In this document: one piece after another, positions 1-8,461 of the stretch
Layout: every line of letters starts with the position of its first letter
How positions within the stretch are numbered: the stretch's first letter is position 1
Source of the DNA: JAZLEZ01 sp045615505
GTDB taxonomy: Bacteria > Spirochaetota > Spirochaetia > Sphaerochaetales > Sphaerochaetaceae
Direction of reading: 5' to 3'
Length of the DNA: 40,188 nucleotides
NCBI GenBank assembly: GCA_045615505.1
Contig: JAZLEZ010000057.1
Coordinates: 1-40,188 of the forward strand
Translations under genes and position numbers: made by a program
Notes under the pieces: model-generated
Told to the model about the DNA's origin: nothing
The model's database searches: none
The model's input: only the letters and a program-made list of their open reading frames with translations

Positions 1-585
1 AGAGCTTTTGGCAAATCAAGATAGAGGTGTTTTGTCTTTCTGATTTCCGGAGTTGTACCGCAGACACCACATCTTGGCTGGATAAGCTCCGTAGGTTCAA
101 GAAGTGTCTGACAGGCATCACACTGATCCCCTCTGGCATCCGTACTTCCGCAGTGAGGGCAAGTACCTTCTACGAATCTATCTGCAAGGAAACGGTTGCA
201 TTTAGGACAGAAAAGCTGCTCTGTTTCCTGTTCGGTGATATAACCGGCTTCATCCACAGCCTTGAAAATATTCTGAACGATTTCCGTCTGTTTTGGAGTA
301 GAAGTTCTTCCGAAGTAATCAAAACCGATATTGAACCATTTATAAATAGCGTCATGAACAGCATGATAGCGATCACAAAGCTCTCTTGGAGTGACTCCTT
401 CTTTGGCTGCTCTGGTTTCTGTAGCAGTACCGTATTCATCCGTACCGCAGATATACATGGTTTCGTATCCTCTGGAACGGCAGAATCTCGCAAATACATC
501 AGCTGAAAGAACCTGAGTAAGATTTCCTAGATGCGGAACATTATTGACATACGGCAATGCGCAGGTTATTAATCTTTTTTTCATA
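1..585 (-). CDS. metG: Methionyl-tRNA synthetase, N-terminal part (cut by window edge)
   Basis: Charges tRNA-Met with methionine in the cytoplasm. I translated the minus strand from the ATG at 585 to the window edge: 195 residues without a stop, so only the N-terminal third is present. The class I signature appears as HLGN (residues 18-21, following LPYVNNVP), and GTDEYG follows at 47-52. The zinc-knuckle insertion is complete, with four Cys pairs CPKC (126), CPHC (142), CDAC (155) and CGVC (172), which marks the four-Cys (two-knuckle) form. The start is preceded by TTGAGGTG and a consensus promoter at 604-632. It is divergent from the methyltransferase gene at 693. KMSKS and the anticodon-binding domain lie outside the window. 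Confidence 0.96.
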
Positions 586-603
586 TACACCTCAACATCG
601 CGT

Positions 604-632
604 ATTATATTTAAAATAAGCGTAAATTACAA
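604..632 (-). promoter_or_regulatory. Sigma-70-type promoter of metG
   Basis: On the minus strand there is a -35 box TTGTAA (632-627), a 17-bp spacer and a perfect -10 box TATAAT (609-604). It lies about 20 bp before the metG ATG and points into it. The assignment rests on sequence match alone. Confidence 0.7.
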
Positions 633-637
633 CGAAA

Positions 638-661
638 TGCTTCTTATTGTGCTTCTTATTG
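638..661. repeat. Exact 12-bp tandem duplication
   Basis: TGCTTCTTATTG occurs twice in immediate succession (638-649 and 650-661), in the divergent gap between metG and the methyltransferase gene. It lies just upstream of the metG -35 box. The second copy ends in a TTGACA sequence on the plus strand. Confidence 0.8.
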
Positions 662-692
662 ACAAAGCATATTCCGAAAAGGAAGAATAATT

Positions 693-1484
693 GTGCGTAT
701 GGCAAAGAAAAACAAGCAGAGCGGTCCCGAAAAATTTGAATCATTCTACTATGAAATATACGGAGAACGCTGGAAAGCTATAAAAGAATCGTTTCTTCTC
801 GAAAACAATCCGGTTTCTCTTTCAGACAAACTCATTGAACCCTACTATATGGACAGAGCTTCCGTTTTGGCTGCAAGCCAGTTACCTCTTGAAAATGCCG
901 GAAAAATTCTTGATATGTGTGCCGCTCCGGGAGGAAAAAGCCTCGTATTGGCTTTGGGAATGGAAAAGGATGCATATCTTGTATCAAATGACAGATCCGC
1001 ACCCCGAAGAAACAGACTCATCAATGTTCTGAACAGCAGCTTGGAAAAAAGCATAAGAGAGCGTATCAAAGTAACAGGTTACGACTCTTCCAAATGGTCG
1101 CTCTACGAAAAAGATGTTTATGACAGAATACTTCTTGATGCTCCCTGCTCCAGCGAACGCCATGTTTTTAACGATCCGAAGGCTCTTGGAATATGGGGTA
1201 CAGGACGCCCGAAACAGCTGGCAATACTGCAATTTGCAATGCTTGCAGCCGCACTAGATGCAGTAAAAACAGGCGGTTACATTCTTTACAGCACCTGTTC
1301 CGTAAACCCTGCAGAAAACAACGGAGTAATTGAAAAACTGTTTGAAAAACGCAAAGGAAGAGTAGAAGAAATATCAACAGATGTTCCGTATGCAGAAAAA
1401 CTGCCCCACGGCAGTATTATTATGCCGGACATCTCGGACGGACTCGGACCACTGTATTTCTGTCTTTTAAGGAGAATAGGATGA
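693..1484 (+). CDS. RsmB/NOP-family RNA (cytosine-5) methyltransferase
   Basis: SAM-dependent m5C methyltransferase acting on rRNA or tRNA. About 263 residues. The SAM-binding motif DMCAAPGGKS is at 74-83, motif IV DAPCSSER at 149-156 (Cys152) and motif VI YSTCSVNPAENN at 199-210 (Cys202). Both cysteines of the family's two-Cys mechanism are therefore present. The protein ends in a GPLYFCLLRR strand resembling NSUN4-type enzymes, and it has no N-terminal NusB-like or PUA domain, so it is a compact form. I chose GTG 693 because AAGGAAG (679-685) is 7 nt upstream. The ATG at 699 is the alternative. Its end overlaps the next gene by 4 bp (ATGA), so the two are probably translationally coupled. 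The exact RNA target cannot be told from sequence. Confidence 0.9.
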   Translation: MRMAKKNKQSGPEKFESFYYEIYGERWKAIKESFLLENNPVSLSDKLIEPYYMDRASVLAASQLPLENAGKILDMCAAPGGKSLVLALGMEKDAYLVSNDRSAPRRNRLINVLNSSLEKSIRERIKVTGYDSSKWSLYEKDVYDRILLDAPCSSERHVFNDPKALGIWGTGRPKQLAILQFAMLAAALDAVKTGGYILYSTCSVNPAENNGVIEKLFEKRKGRVEEISTDVPYAEKLPHGSIIMPDISDGLGPLYFCLLRRIG

Positions 1485-1957
1485 CAAAAACATTTTTAAT
1501 CAGTGCAATTCTTTCAATTTTGCCCATATCCGAACTCAGAGGCGCCATTCCCTATGCCTACTTCAACGGACTGAGCCTTCAGGCTTCTTTTCTTTTGGGA
1601 GTGTTGTGTAATTGCCTTGTAGCTCCGATAGGGTTTCTCTTCTTGAATTCACTTCATAAAGTGCTGGATAAATGTTCGTTGTACCACAGAATTTTTGAAA
1701 AAACCGTTACAAAGGCAAGAAATAAAGTTGGAGAAAAAGTCAAACAATACGGACTGTGGGGGCTTATGGTCTTTGTTGCTGTACCGCTTCCCATAACCGG
1801 AGCATGGACTGGAACAATAGGTGCGTGGGTGCTGGGACTTGATAAAAAGAAAAGTATTCTCAGTATATGGATGGGAGTTCTGATAGCCGGCATCATAGTA
1901 TCCTCAGTTTTATACGCCGGAGTAAGCATTAATTCCATCTTTATAAAAAAGATATAA
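1481..1957 (+). CDS. Small multidrug export family membrane protein (COG2426-like)
   Basis: A 158-residue, very hydrophobic inner-membrane protein. It begins with a membrane segment followed by the family-typical ISELRGAIPYAYFNG stretch (about residues 16-31). It continues with helices near 33-55, 87-112 and 125-150, and a charged loop around 60-85. This matches the 'small multi-drug export protein' family (PF06695), whose transport role is only weakly established. The ATG overlaps the stop of the methyltransferase gene by 4 bp and the SD AAGGAG lies inside that gene. The two form a small operon with no obvious functional link. Confidence 0.8.
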   Translation: MTKTFLISAILSILPISELRGAIPYAYFNGLSLQASFLLGVLCNCLVAPIGFLFLNSLHKVLDKCSLYHRIFEKTVTKARNKVGEKVKQYGLWGLMVFVAVPLPITGAWTGTIGAWVLGLDKKKSILSIWMGVLIAGIIVSSVLYAGVSINSIFIKKI

Positions 1958-2000
1958 TTTCTATATAAATTCTACACAATGTTTATAGCAGTATTATATA

Positions 2001-2240
2001 TTAATTATTGTATTTTTTGATAAATTCCTTGAGGGCAAAACGGATTCCGGCAGCCCACCCCAAACCCATTTCTTCAAATTTTTCTTCAAGTTCTTTCTTA
2101 AAAGAAGGCTCAATGGAAAAAGTGGTGAGAATCTTTGTTTCCTTTTTCTTCAGATTATCTGAAAACAACTGCCTTGTCTTCGTGTTGACAGCATTATCAT
2201 CAACCTGATAATCGTCCTTTACAGCTTTTTTAAGCGCCAT
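2001..2240 (-). CDS. Small ribbon-helix-helix-like protein paired with ParA
   Basis: A 79-residue basic protein directly behind parA (1-nt gap). A charged N-terminal tail (residues 1-35) precedes a short strand, KILTTFSIEP, then two helices (PSFKKELEEKFEEMG and WAAGIRFALKEFIKKY). This strand-helix-helix order fits a ribbon-helix-helix DNA-binding fold of the ParG/Arc type. The position suggests the DNA-binding or ATPase-stimulating partner of the ParA next door. No name could be assigned. The fold is inferred from pattern and not confirmed. The 43 bp beyond the stop, before the convergent exporter gene, hold no clear terminator. Confidence 0.7.
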   Translation of the reverse strand: MALKKAVKDDYQVDDNAVNTKTRQLFSDNLKKKETKILTTFSIEPSFKKELEEKFEEMGLGWAAGIRFALKEFIKKYNN

Positions 2241-2241
2241 A

Positions 2242-3003
2242 TCAACTCCAAATTACCTTATCAAGACTATGAATAGCCTCAATTGTTTTATCTTTTAATC
2301 CCCTGTTTCCTGATTTATAAAGCTGAGGAGCAACAGATACTTCCTGAGATTTTCTGAAAATAGGGTCAACCGGAATCTTGAAAACTTCAAAAATACCCTG
2401 TGAAGCTATATGGAAAATATCCCTGTGCTGTTTGATTCTTTCATCAAATGAATTGATGATTACACGTTTATGGATAACATCACTTCTCAGATTCTTTTTG
2501 ATTCTCTTCAATTCTTCTATGAATATTTCAAGACCATCCAGGCTGAATACTTCAGGGGTCATAGGTGTTATTACTTCATCACTGGCTATAAGAGCTGATT
2601 TCTCCAGTCTGCCGAGACCGGGTGACAGATCAAGAATAATATGTTCGTAGTCTTTGGATACTTCCTCAATGAGATCCTGAATAACATAAGGCTCATCTGC
2701 AAGTTTTGTTTCCGAATAATTCTTTAAGCTTCCGCCTATTCCGAATGTAGGAAGAATAAACAGATTATCAACTTGTTTTACCTGAATTATAGCTTCATTG
2801 TAAAAACACTTACCCTGAAGTACATCAGAAAGCTCATATTGCGGAGATTCACTTAAAAACCATGAAGAAGAGTTTCCCTGCGGATCGCAATCTATCAAAA
2901 GAGTCCTAACACCTCCGAGGGCAGATTCACATGCAAGAGTTCCTGATATGGTGGTTTTCCCTACTCCACCCTTCTGTAAATGAAATGATATTGTTTTAGC
3001 CAT
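2242..3003 (-). CDS. parA: ParA/Soj-family partition ATPase
   Basis: A 253-residue P-loop ATPase of the MinD/ParA group. It has the deviant Walker A KGGVGKTT (residues 11-18), Walker A' LLIDCDPQGN and a Walker B region HIILDLSPGLG. There is no N-terminal helix-turn-helix, so it is the short chromosomal or type Ib form. Such proteins bind DNA nonspecifically with ATP and move or position DNA or protein cargo. Its partner here is not a classical ParB but the small ribbon-helix-helix-like gene 1 nt downstream. No parS-like repeats are obvious nearby. The start ATG has only a weak GAAG upstream. Confidence 0.9.
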   Translation of the reverse strand: MAKTISFHLQKGGVGKTTISGTLACESALGGVRTLLIDCDPQGNSSSWFLSESPQYELSDVLQGKCFYNEAIIQVKQVDNLFILPTFGIGGSLKNYSETKLADEPYVIQDLIEEVSKDYEHIILDLSPGLGRLEKSALIASDEVITPMTPEVFSLDGLEIFIEELKRIKKNLRSDVIHKRVIINSFDERIKQHRDIFHIASQGIFEVFKIPVDPIFRKSQEVSVAPQLYKSGNRGLKDKTIEAIHSLDKVIWS

Positions 3004-3056
3004 AATCTTCTATAAAAACAATATATCATAAATATCAGAATACTATCAATAAAAAT

Positions 3057-3097
3057 AAAAACGGTATAAGATTTCAACAATATCTATACCGTTTTTT
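3057..3097. terminator. Bidirectional Rho-independent terminator between valS and parA
   Basis: The arms AAAACGGTATA (3057-3067) and TATACCGTTTT (3085-3095) form an 11-bp stem. It is followed by a T-run on plus and preceded by an A-run, so it can act for valS on the minus strand. It separates valS from the parA unit. Confidence 0.8.
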
Positions 3098-3140
3098 AAT
3101 TATTCTTATAAGTTTCTATACTTAAATTATATAATTTCTA

Positions 3141-5792
3141 TCAAAAACTCTTTAATGCTTCAATATGCTTCTGAGACTTTTCTATTTTTTCTTCAAATTC
3201 AGCTTTCTTGGATTTTTCCTTCTGAACTATTTCAGGTTTTGCACCTGCAAGGAATTTTTCGTTTGAAAGTTTTCTTTCAACTCCTTCAAGCAGTTCCTTT
3301 GCTTTACTGATTTCACACTCAAGTTTAGCAATTTCTTTTTCTACATCAATTGCATCCCTTACAAAAACAAAGACCTCATACCCCTGACCAGCAACAGGGA
3401 AGGCACCTGTTACATCAGCAGATTTCACATCGTCAATAACGAGATTGTCTGAATTGGTAAAGTTTTTCAGAAGATTCGTGTACTTTTCCATAAACTCGGA
3501 GACAGCACCTTTTTCGTCCGTTCTGATTACAATTTTCAGCTTCTTTTCGTTTCCGATGCCCATCTCCGCTCTGACATTTCTTACACAGCGGACAACTTCC
3601 TGCAGAGTCTGTACAAGAGCAGCTTCCTGAGCAAATACTCTGTGTTGCTCATATTCAGGGAATTCGGCGCCAATCAAAAGACCTTCTGTATTCGGAAGTT
3701 TTGACCATATTTCCTCTGTAACAAAAGAAAGGAACGGGTGCATCAACTTCATGCTTGTAGCAAGAATATCCATAAGAATTGATACAATTCTGTCTTTTTC
3801 TTCAGGATTATCGCTGTACAGAGACATCTTGGAAGTCTCAACATACCAGTCACAGAAATCATTCCAGAAGAAATCATAGATTGCCTGAGCACCTTCGTTG
3901 AATTTATAGCTTTCAAGAGCCGTTCTTACCTTTCTGACATTCTCATTCAGGCTGTGATAAATCCATTTATCAAGAGTTGTGTATTCCGAAGCATCCACCT
4001 TGATAAGATTCCGACCTTCAAGATTCATCATTAGGAATCTTGTTGCATTCCATATCTTGTTTGCAAATCTGGAACCCATCTTAAAGGAATCCATATCAAT
4101 AAGAACATCCTGTCCCTGTGCCGCAAGATAACAAAGTGTAAACTTCATTGCATCTGCACCGTAAAGATCTACGACTTCAATAGGATCAATACCGTTTCCG
4201 AGACTTTTACTCATTTTTCTTCCGAGCTTATCACGGACAAGTCCTGTAATATAAATGTCCCTGAACGGAACTTTCCCCGTAAACTCAAGAGAGGCCATAA
4301 TCATTCTGGAAACCCAGAAGAAAATAATGTCATAGGCTGTTACAAGTGTACTTGTAGGGAAGAACTTTTTAAGATCATCCGTATCCTTGGGCCACCCGAG
4401 AGTGGAGAAAGGCCAAAGCCATGAGCTGAACCAAGTATCCAGAACATCAGGGTCCTGATAAATATTCTCGGAACCGCACTTTGAACACTTTGTAATATCC
4501 TCGCGAGATACCATCATTTCTCCGCAGTCTTTACAATACCAGACGGGAATTCTGTGACCCCACCAGAGCTGGCGGCTGATACACCAGTCTCTGATATTCT
4601 CCAGCCATGAGGAATAAGTATTCTCCCATCTCTTCGGATAGAAGTTGATTTCCCCGTTTTTCCATGCATTCAGAGCTTTTTCAGCAAGAGGCTTCATCTT
4701 AACGAACCACTGTTCGCTCATATATGGTTCAACGGTAGTATTACATCTGTAACAATGCCCGACTTCGTGACTGTAATCTTCAACCTTTACCATATAGCCC
4801 TTATCTGAAAGTTCCTGAGCAACCTTGAATCTTGCTTCTTCCGCGGGGAGACCCCTGTAACATTCAGGACAGACATCATTGAGAGTGCCGTCCGGATTGA
4901 GGATATTTATGGGTTCGAGGTTATGTCGTTTTCCGCATTCCCAGTCGTTGGGATCGTGAGCAGGAGTGATTTTTACCATACCTGTTCCGAATTCAATTCC
5001 TACAAAACTGTCTGCAATAACGGGAATCTGACGGTTTGTAAGAGGCAGATTAAGCATTTTTCCTACAATGTTCTTATATCTTTCATCTTCCGGATTTACT
5101 GCAACTGCAACATCTCCGAACATAGTTTCAGGACGAGTTGTTGCAACTGTGATGTTCCCGCTTCCGTCAGCAAACGGATAATTGATGTGCCAAAGATGAC
5201 CTGCATCCGTCTGATGTTCTACTTCATCATCGGAAAGAGCCGTTTCACAGTGAGGGCAATAATTGACAAGGTACATTCCTTTGTAGATAAGACCTCTTTC
5301 ATAAAGACTTACAAAAGTTTCTCTGACAGCTTTTGAAAGACCTTCGTCCATTGTAAAGCGTTCATGGTTCCAATCACACGAACAACCAATGGTTTTCAGC
5401 TGTTTTACAATAATGCCATGGTGCTTTTCCTTAACCTGCCAAGTTCTTTCCAAAAACTTTTCTCTTCCTAAATCCTGTCTTCGAAGCCCTTCTTTTGCAA
5501 GCTGTCTTTCTACAACATTCTGGGTGGCAATACCGGCGTGATCTGTACCGGGAACCCATAAAGTCGGACGACCTGTCATTCTGTAATAGCGTACCAGAAT
5601 ATCCTGAAGGCTGTTGTTGAGAGCATGACCCATATGAAGAATACCTGTTACATTGGGGGGCGGCATAACAACGGTAAACGGTTTTTCCTTGCTGTCACAA
5701 GGTTTGAAACAACCGTCGTCAACCCACATCCCATAAATTTTTTCTTCAAACTCTTTGGGATTATATGCTTTCTCAAGTTCTATAGCTTTCAT
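3141..5792 (-). CDS. valS: Valyl-tRNA synthetase
   Basis: Class I synthetase of 883 residues, normal length for bacterial ValRS. PPNVTGILHMGHALN carries the HIGH motif as HMGH (about residue 53). KMSKSLGNGIDP carries KMSKS (about 527). The editing domain lies between, with the TTRPETMFGD motif. The central region has Cys pairs (CPHC, CKDC, CSKC) suggesting zinc. The last 65 residues are a Lys/Glu-rich coiled coil, the tRNA-binding arm of ValRS. The start is set by AAAGGAGG 5 nt before the ATG. A consensus promoter (5819-5847) and the terminator at 3057-3097 make it a single-gene unit. No T-box leader is visible in the short 5' region. Confidence 0.98.
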   Translation of the reverse strand: MKAIELEKAYNPKEFEEKIYGMWVDDGCFKPCDSKEKPFTVVMPPPNVTGILHMGHALNNSLQDILVRYYRMTGRPTLWVPGTDHAGIATQNVVERQLAKEGLRRQDLGREKFLERTWQVKEKHHGIIVKQLKTIGCSCDWNHERFTMDEGLSKAVRETFVSLYERGLIYKGMYLVNYCPHCETALSDDEVEHQTDAGHLWHINYPFADGSGNITVATTRPETMFGDVAVAVNPEDERYKNIVGKMLNLPLTNRQIPVIADSFVGIEFGTGMVKITPAHDPNDWECGKRHNLEPINILNPDGTLNDVCPECYRGLPAEEARFKVAQELSDKGYMVKVEDYSHEVGHCYRCNTTVEPYMSEQWFVKMKPLAEKALNAWKNGEINFYPKRWENTYSSWLENIRDWCISRQLWWGHRIPVWYCKDCGEMMVSREDITKCSKCGSENIYQDPDVLDTWFSSWLWPFSTLGWPKDTDDLKKFFPTSTLVTAYDIIFFWVSRMIMASLEFTGKVPFRDIYITGLVRDKLGRKMSKSLGNGIDPIEVVDLYGADAMKFTLCYLAAQGQDVLIDMDSFKMGSRFANKIWNATRFLMMNLEGRNLIKVDASEYTTLDKWIYHSLNENVRKVRTALESYKFNEGAQAIYDFFWNDFCDWYVETSKMSLYSDNPEEKDRIVSILMDILATSMKLMHPFLSFVTEEIWSKLPNTEGLLIGAEFPEYEQHRVFAQEAALVQTLQEVVRCVRNVRAEMGIGNEKKLKIVIRTDEKGAVSEFMEKYTNLLKNFTNSDNLVIDDVKSADVTGAFPVAGQGYEVFVFVRDAIDVEKEIAKLECEISKAKELLEGVERKLSNEKFLAGAKPEIVQKEKSKKAEFEEKIEKSQKHIEALKSF

Positions 5793-5818
5793 ATTTTGCC
5801 TCCTTTAGGATGCTATTG

Positions 5819-5847
5819 AGTATATTTTATATAAAAAATTATGACAA
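5819..5847 (-). promoter_or_regulatory. Sigma-70-type promoter of valS
   Basis: Minus strand: -35 TTGTCA (5847-5842), 17-bp spacer, -10 TATACT (5824-5819). It sits between the ValS start codon and the T-tract of the upstream terminator at 5848-5873. Confidence 0.7.
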
Positions 5848-5873
5848 TAAAAAAGCCGGTTCGATGAACCGGC
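5848..5873 (-). terminator. Rho-independent terminator after the anti-sigma gene
   Basis: On the minus strand GCCGGTTC-ATC-GAACCGGC (5873-5855) is followed by a run of T. The perfect 8-bp GC-rich stem lies 5 bp beyond the anti-sigma stop codon. Confidence 0.88.
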
Positions 5874-5878
5874 AGAAA

Positions 5879-6457
5879 TTATTTGATTTCAGTTTCGGGA
5901 TTCTCCGTTTCCGGCTCAATTTCAACCGGATGAATTCCTTTTAGTCTGATATCTACATCATAACCTCTTGCATCAAGATTCTGGAGTATTTCTTCAAGAG
6001 AGAAACTGTCTATGGTCTTGACAGATGAAGAATTGACAGTTTTGGCAGGAGTAATATTTGAAATATCAACAATCGAAGGAACAACTTCCGGAAGCGGAAT
6101 GCTCTGTTCGTTTTTGGAACCGAGCAAAGTCCATGAACCCACAAATACCACAACAAATGCAGCTGCAACACCTACAAGTTGAGATACGGAGAATCTGATC
6201 TGCTTATGCCATGCAGACTTCTTCCTGTTCTTACTGATTACATTCTTTTCCAGATATGCAAATATCTTATCTTTTCCGTTCTGAATTTCTTCATCTGAAA
6301 CCTGAGCATTCTTGATTACTTCATCAAGATGTCTGAGATTATCAAGACGATTCTGACATGCTCTGCAATTTTTCAGATGTTCTTCAACCTGACTTTTCCA
6401 TGGCTGGGAAAGCTCTCCGTCCAGATAAGTATTCAGGATTTGATCATCAAGGCACAT
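5879..6457 (-). CDS. Zinc-finger anti-sigma factor (zf-HC2 type), membrane anchored
   Basis: Probable inhibitor of the ECF sigma factor encoded immediately upstream. The 192-residue protein begins with the zinc anti-sigma signature H27-x3-C31-x2-C34 (EEHLKNCRAC). One membrane helix spans about residues 89-113, leaving an extracytoplasmic tail of about 80 residues. The tail includes SLEEILQNLDARGYDVDIR, a possible sensing portion with no domain I recognise. Its start overlaps the sigma gene's end by 11 bp, the usual arrangement for a cognate pair and a sign of coupled translation. The signal it senses cannot be inferred. A strong terminator follows. Confidence 0.88.
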   Translation of the reverse strand: MCLDDQILNTYLDGELSQPWKSQVEEHLKNCRACQNRLDNLRHLDEVIKNAQVSDEEIQNGKDKIFAYLEKNVISKNRKKSAWHKQIRFSVSQLVGVAAAFVVVFVGSWTLLGSKNEQSIPLPEVVPSIVDISNITPAKTVNSSSVKTIDSFSLEEILQNLDARGYDVDIRLKGIHPVEIEPETENPETEIK

Positions 6458-6977
6458 CTACTTCCTCCCGAGTCAACAGCACTTCAAGCTCCTTTCTGGC
6501 TCTGTGCATTCTGACTTTTACATTGCTTTCGGATATATTCAGAACCTTTGATATCTCTTTGTAATCAAGATCTGAATACTCCCGCAGAACAATCACAGTT
6601 CTGTACATCTCAGGGAGCCGGGCAATAGCCTTTCGCACAGCAGACTGAGATTCGTCCAAAATCAGCTGTGATGCACCATCCTTAAACGGATTCTGAATCG
6701 GATTTTTTTTAATCTTTTCAATAGAAGCCGATTCCCGTACATTTCTTTTGACATGGTTGATTGCAAGGTTTTTCGTTACTCTTATCAACCAGAATTTGGC
6801 ATCATCCATACCGGGAAATGTCATATCCTTGTCAAAGAACCTGACAAAAGCATCCTGACAGATATCCTGAGCTGTTTCCGAATCATAGGTTACATGGTAT
6901 GCAACCTTATAAATCACAGAAAAAACCTCATCATAGACTTTTCTGAATGTGCTTTCATCAGAACTTCTGATTTCCAT
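6447..6977 (-). CDS. ECF-type RNA polymerase sigma factor
   Basis: Group IV sigma factor of about 176 residues. The sigma-2 region covers roughly residues 12-75 (VYDEVFSVIYKVAYHV, then AQDICQDAFVRFF). Sigma-4 covers roughly 115-172 (ARLPEMYRTVIVLREYSDL, then SESNVKVRMHRARKELEVLL). I chose ATG 6977 over the upstream TTG at 6989, because the SD AAGGAAG (6997-6991) directly abuts that TTG. The gene lies 35 nt after cysS with no terminator between, so basal expression probably comes from the cysS promoter. A separate ECF-type promoter was not recognised. The membrane anti-sigma partner overlaps its 3' end. Confidence 0.93.
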   Translation of the reverse strand: MEIRSSDESTFRKVYDEVFSVIYKVAYHVTYDSETAQDICQDAFVRFFDKDMTFPGMDDAKFWLIRVTKNLAINHVKRNVRESASIEKIKKNPIQNPFKDGASQLILDESQSAVRKAIARLPEMYRTVIVLREYSDLDYKEISKVLNISESNVKVRMHRARKELEVLLTREEVDVP

Positions 6978-7012
6978 ATGCTTTAACAATCTTCCTTAAG
7001 GTTTGTTACAAA

Positions 7013-8416
7013 TTATTTTTTCACAAGCTCAGGACCTTGTGCAGTATCCTTTACCGTAAAACCCTTTTGGGCAAGCAAATCTCTGATTTTGTCAGCTGTT
7101 GCCCAATCTTTATTCTTCTTTGCTTCAGTTCTTGCTTCAAGCAGTTCTTTCAGCTCCTGAGGAATTTCTTCATCGGAATTCTGTTTTCTGACTTTATCAA
7201 GTGCAAGACCGAATACTTCATCCATGTATCTGACGACCTTGAGTTTTTCCGGATCAGGTACATCATTATCCTTGAGAACACCCCAAAGAACCGAAAGAGC
7301 TCTTGACATAGACAAATCGTCACAGACATAAGAATCAAATGTATCCATGTAATGTTGTGCTTTTTTGCCGACCTGTTTTGCTTCTTCCGTTCCTAGAGAT
7401 ACAACTCTTTCATTTAATCCCAGACGAGCTGTTCTTGCACCTGTAAGTCCTTCCATAGAGAATTGAAGCTGAGTTCTGTAATGAGCTCCGAGACAGAAAT
7501 ATCTGTAATCCAATGCATCAAAACCCTTGCTTTGAAGCAATGAGAGAGTCAGAAATTCACCTGAGCTCTTACTCATCTTACCTTTTTCGGTAAGAAGGAA
7601 TTCCCCGTGCATCCAGTAATTAACCCATTTTTTTCCGGTAGCTGCCTCACTTTGCGCAATTTCATTGGTATGATGTACCGGAATTGCATCGATTCCGCCG
7701 CAGTGGATGTCAAACTGTTCACCAAGGTAATACATACTCATCGCCGAACATTCAATATGCCACCCGGGATAACCGCGTCCCCAAGGAGAATCCCACATCA
7801 TAGCCTGCTCACCGAATTTACTGTTTGTAAACCAGAGAACGAAATCTTTCGGATTCTTTTTGTTTGAATCCACATCTATTCTGGCACCGCTCTGAAGTTC
7901 ATCAAGTTTCAGGCGGGCAAGTTTTCCGTAATCCGGCAGCGTATCAATAGAGAAATATACATTTCCACCTGCAATATAAGTATGTCCGCCTTTTTCAAGA
8001 CGCTGAATCAGTTCTATCATCTGAGGTATATGCGAAGTTGCAGGACAGACTACATCAGGCCTTATAATATTCAGTGAATCATAATCCCTGAAAAATGCAT
8101 CTGTATAGAATTTTGCAATGTCCCAAACGGATTTACCGCTTTCTCTGGCACTTTTTGCCATTTTATCTTCACCGTCATCACCGTCCCCGGTAAGATGACC
8201 AACATCCGTGATGTTCATTACATGCTTGACCTTAAAACCTGCATGAATGAGCATCCTCTTGAGTGTATCTTCAAAAATATAAGTTCTTAAATTACCGATA
8301 TGTGCATAGTTGTAAACAGTAGGTCCGCAACCGTACATTCTCACCAAGTCATCGTTAAGAGGAACAAACTCTTCGACTTTACGGCTCATAGTATTGTAAA
8401 GCTGTACTTTCATCAT
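7013..8416 (-). CDS. cysS: Cysteinyl-tRNA synthetase
   Basis: Class I synthetase of 467 residues, normal length. GCGPTVYNYAHIGNLRTYIF carries the zinc Cys and the HIGH motif as HIGN (about residues 29-45). KGKMSKSSGEFLT carries KMSKS (about residue 280). The zinc-ligand stretch GWHIECSAMSMYYLG and the later HCGGID segment are present. Two adjacent ATGs are possible (8416 and 8413). GGAGT lies about 7 nt upstream. A good promoter is at 8432-8460. The gene is the first of a probable cysS-sigma-anti-sigma transcript. Confidence 0.98.
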   Translation of the reverse strand: MMKVQLYNTMSRKVEEFVPLNDDLVRMYGCGPTVYNYAHIGNLRTYIFEDTLKRMLIHAGFKVKHVMNITDVGHLTGDGDDGEDKMAKSARESGKSVWDIAKFYTDAFFRDYDSLNIIRPDVVCPATSHIPQMIELIQRLEKGGHTYIAGGNVYFSIDTLPDYGKLARLKLDELQSGARIDVDSNKKNPKDFVLWFTNSKFGEQAMMWDSPWGRGYPGWHIECSAMSMYYLGEQFDIHCGGIDAIPVHHTNEIAQSEAATGKKWVNYWMHGEFLLTEKGKMSKSSGEFLTLSLLQSKGFDALDYRYFCLGAHYRTQLQFSMEGLTGARTARLGLNERVVSLGTEEAKQVGKKAQHYMDTFDSYVCDDLSMSRALSVLWGVLKDNDVPDPEKLKVVRYMDEVFGLALDKVRKQNSDEEIPQELKELLEARTEAKKNKDWATADKIRDLLAQKGFTVKDTAQGPELVKK

Positions 8417-8431
8417 TCGACTCCAAATTAA

Positions 8432-8460
8432 ATAATAATGAAAAAATTTCCGATTATCAA
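8432..8460 (-). promoter_or_regulatory. Sigma-70-type promoter of cysS
   Basis: Minus strand: -35 TTGATA (8460-8455), 17-bp spacer, -10 TATTAT (8437-8432). It is packed between the azlD stop at 8462 and the cysS start. Confidence 0.68.
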
Positions 8461-8461
8461 C

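Noticed and set aside
659..690. TTGACA at 659-664 as the -35 box for the methyltransferase gene
   Set aside because: No good -10 falls 16-18 bp downstream, and the expected start would lie within or after the ribosome binding site.
5793..5850. T-box or other riboswitch leaders for valS, cysS, asnS and metG
   Set aside because: The distance from promoter to start codon is about 10-30 nt in each case, too short for a T-box, and no T-box sequence was found.
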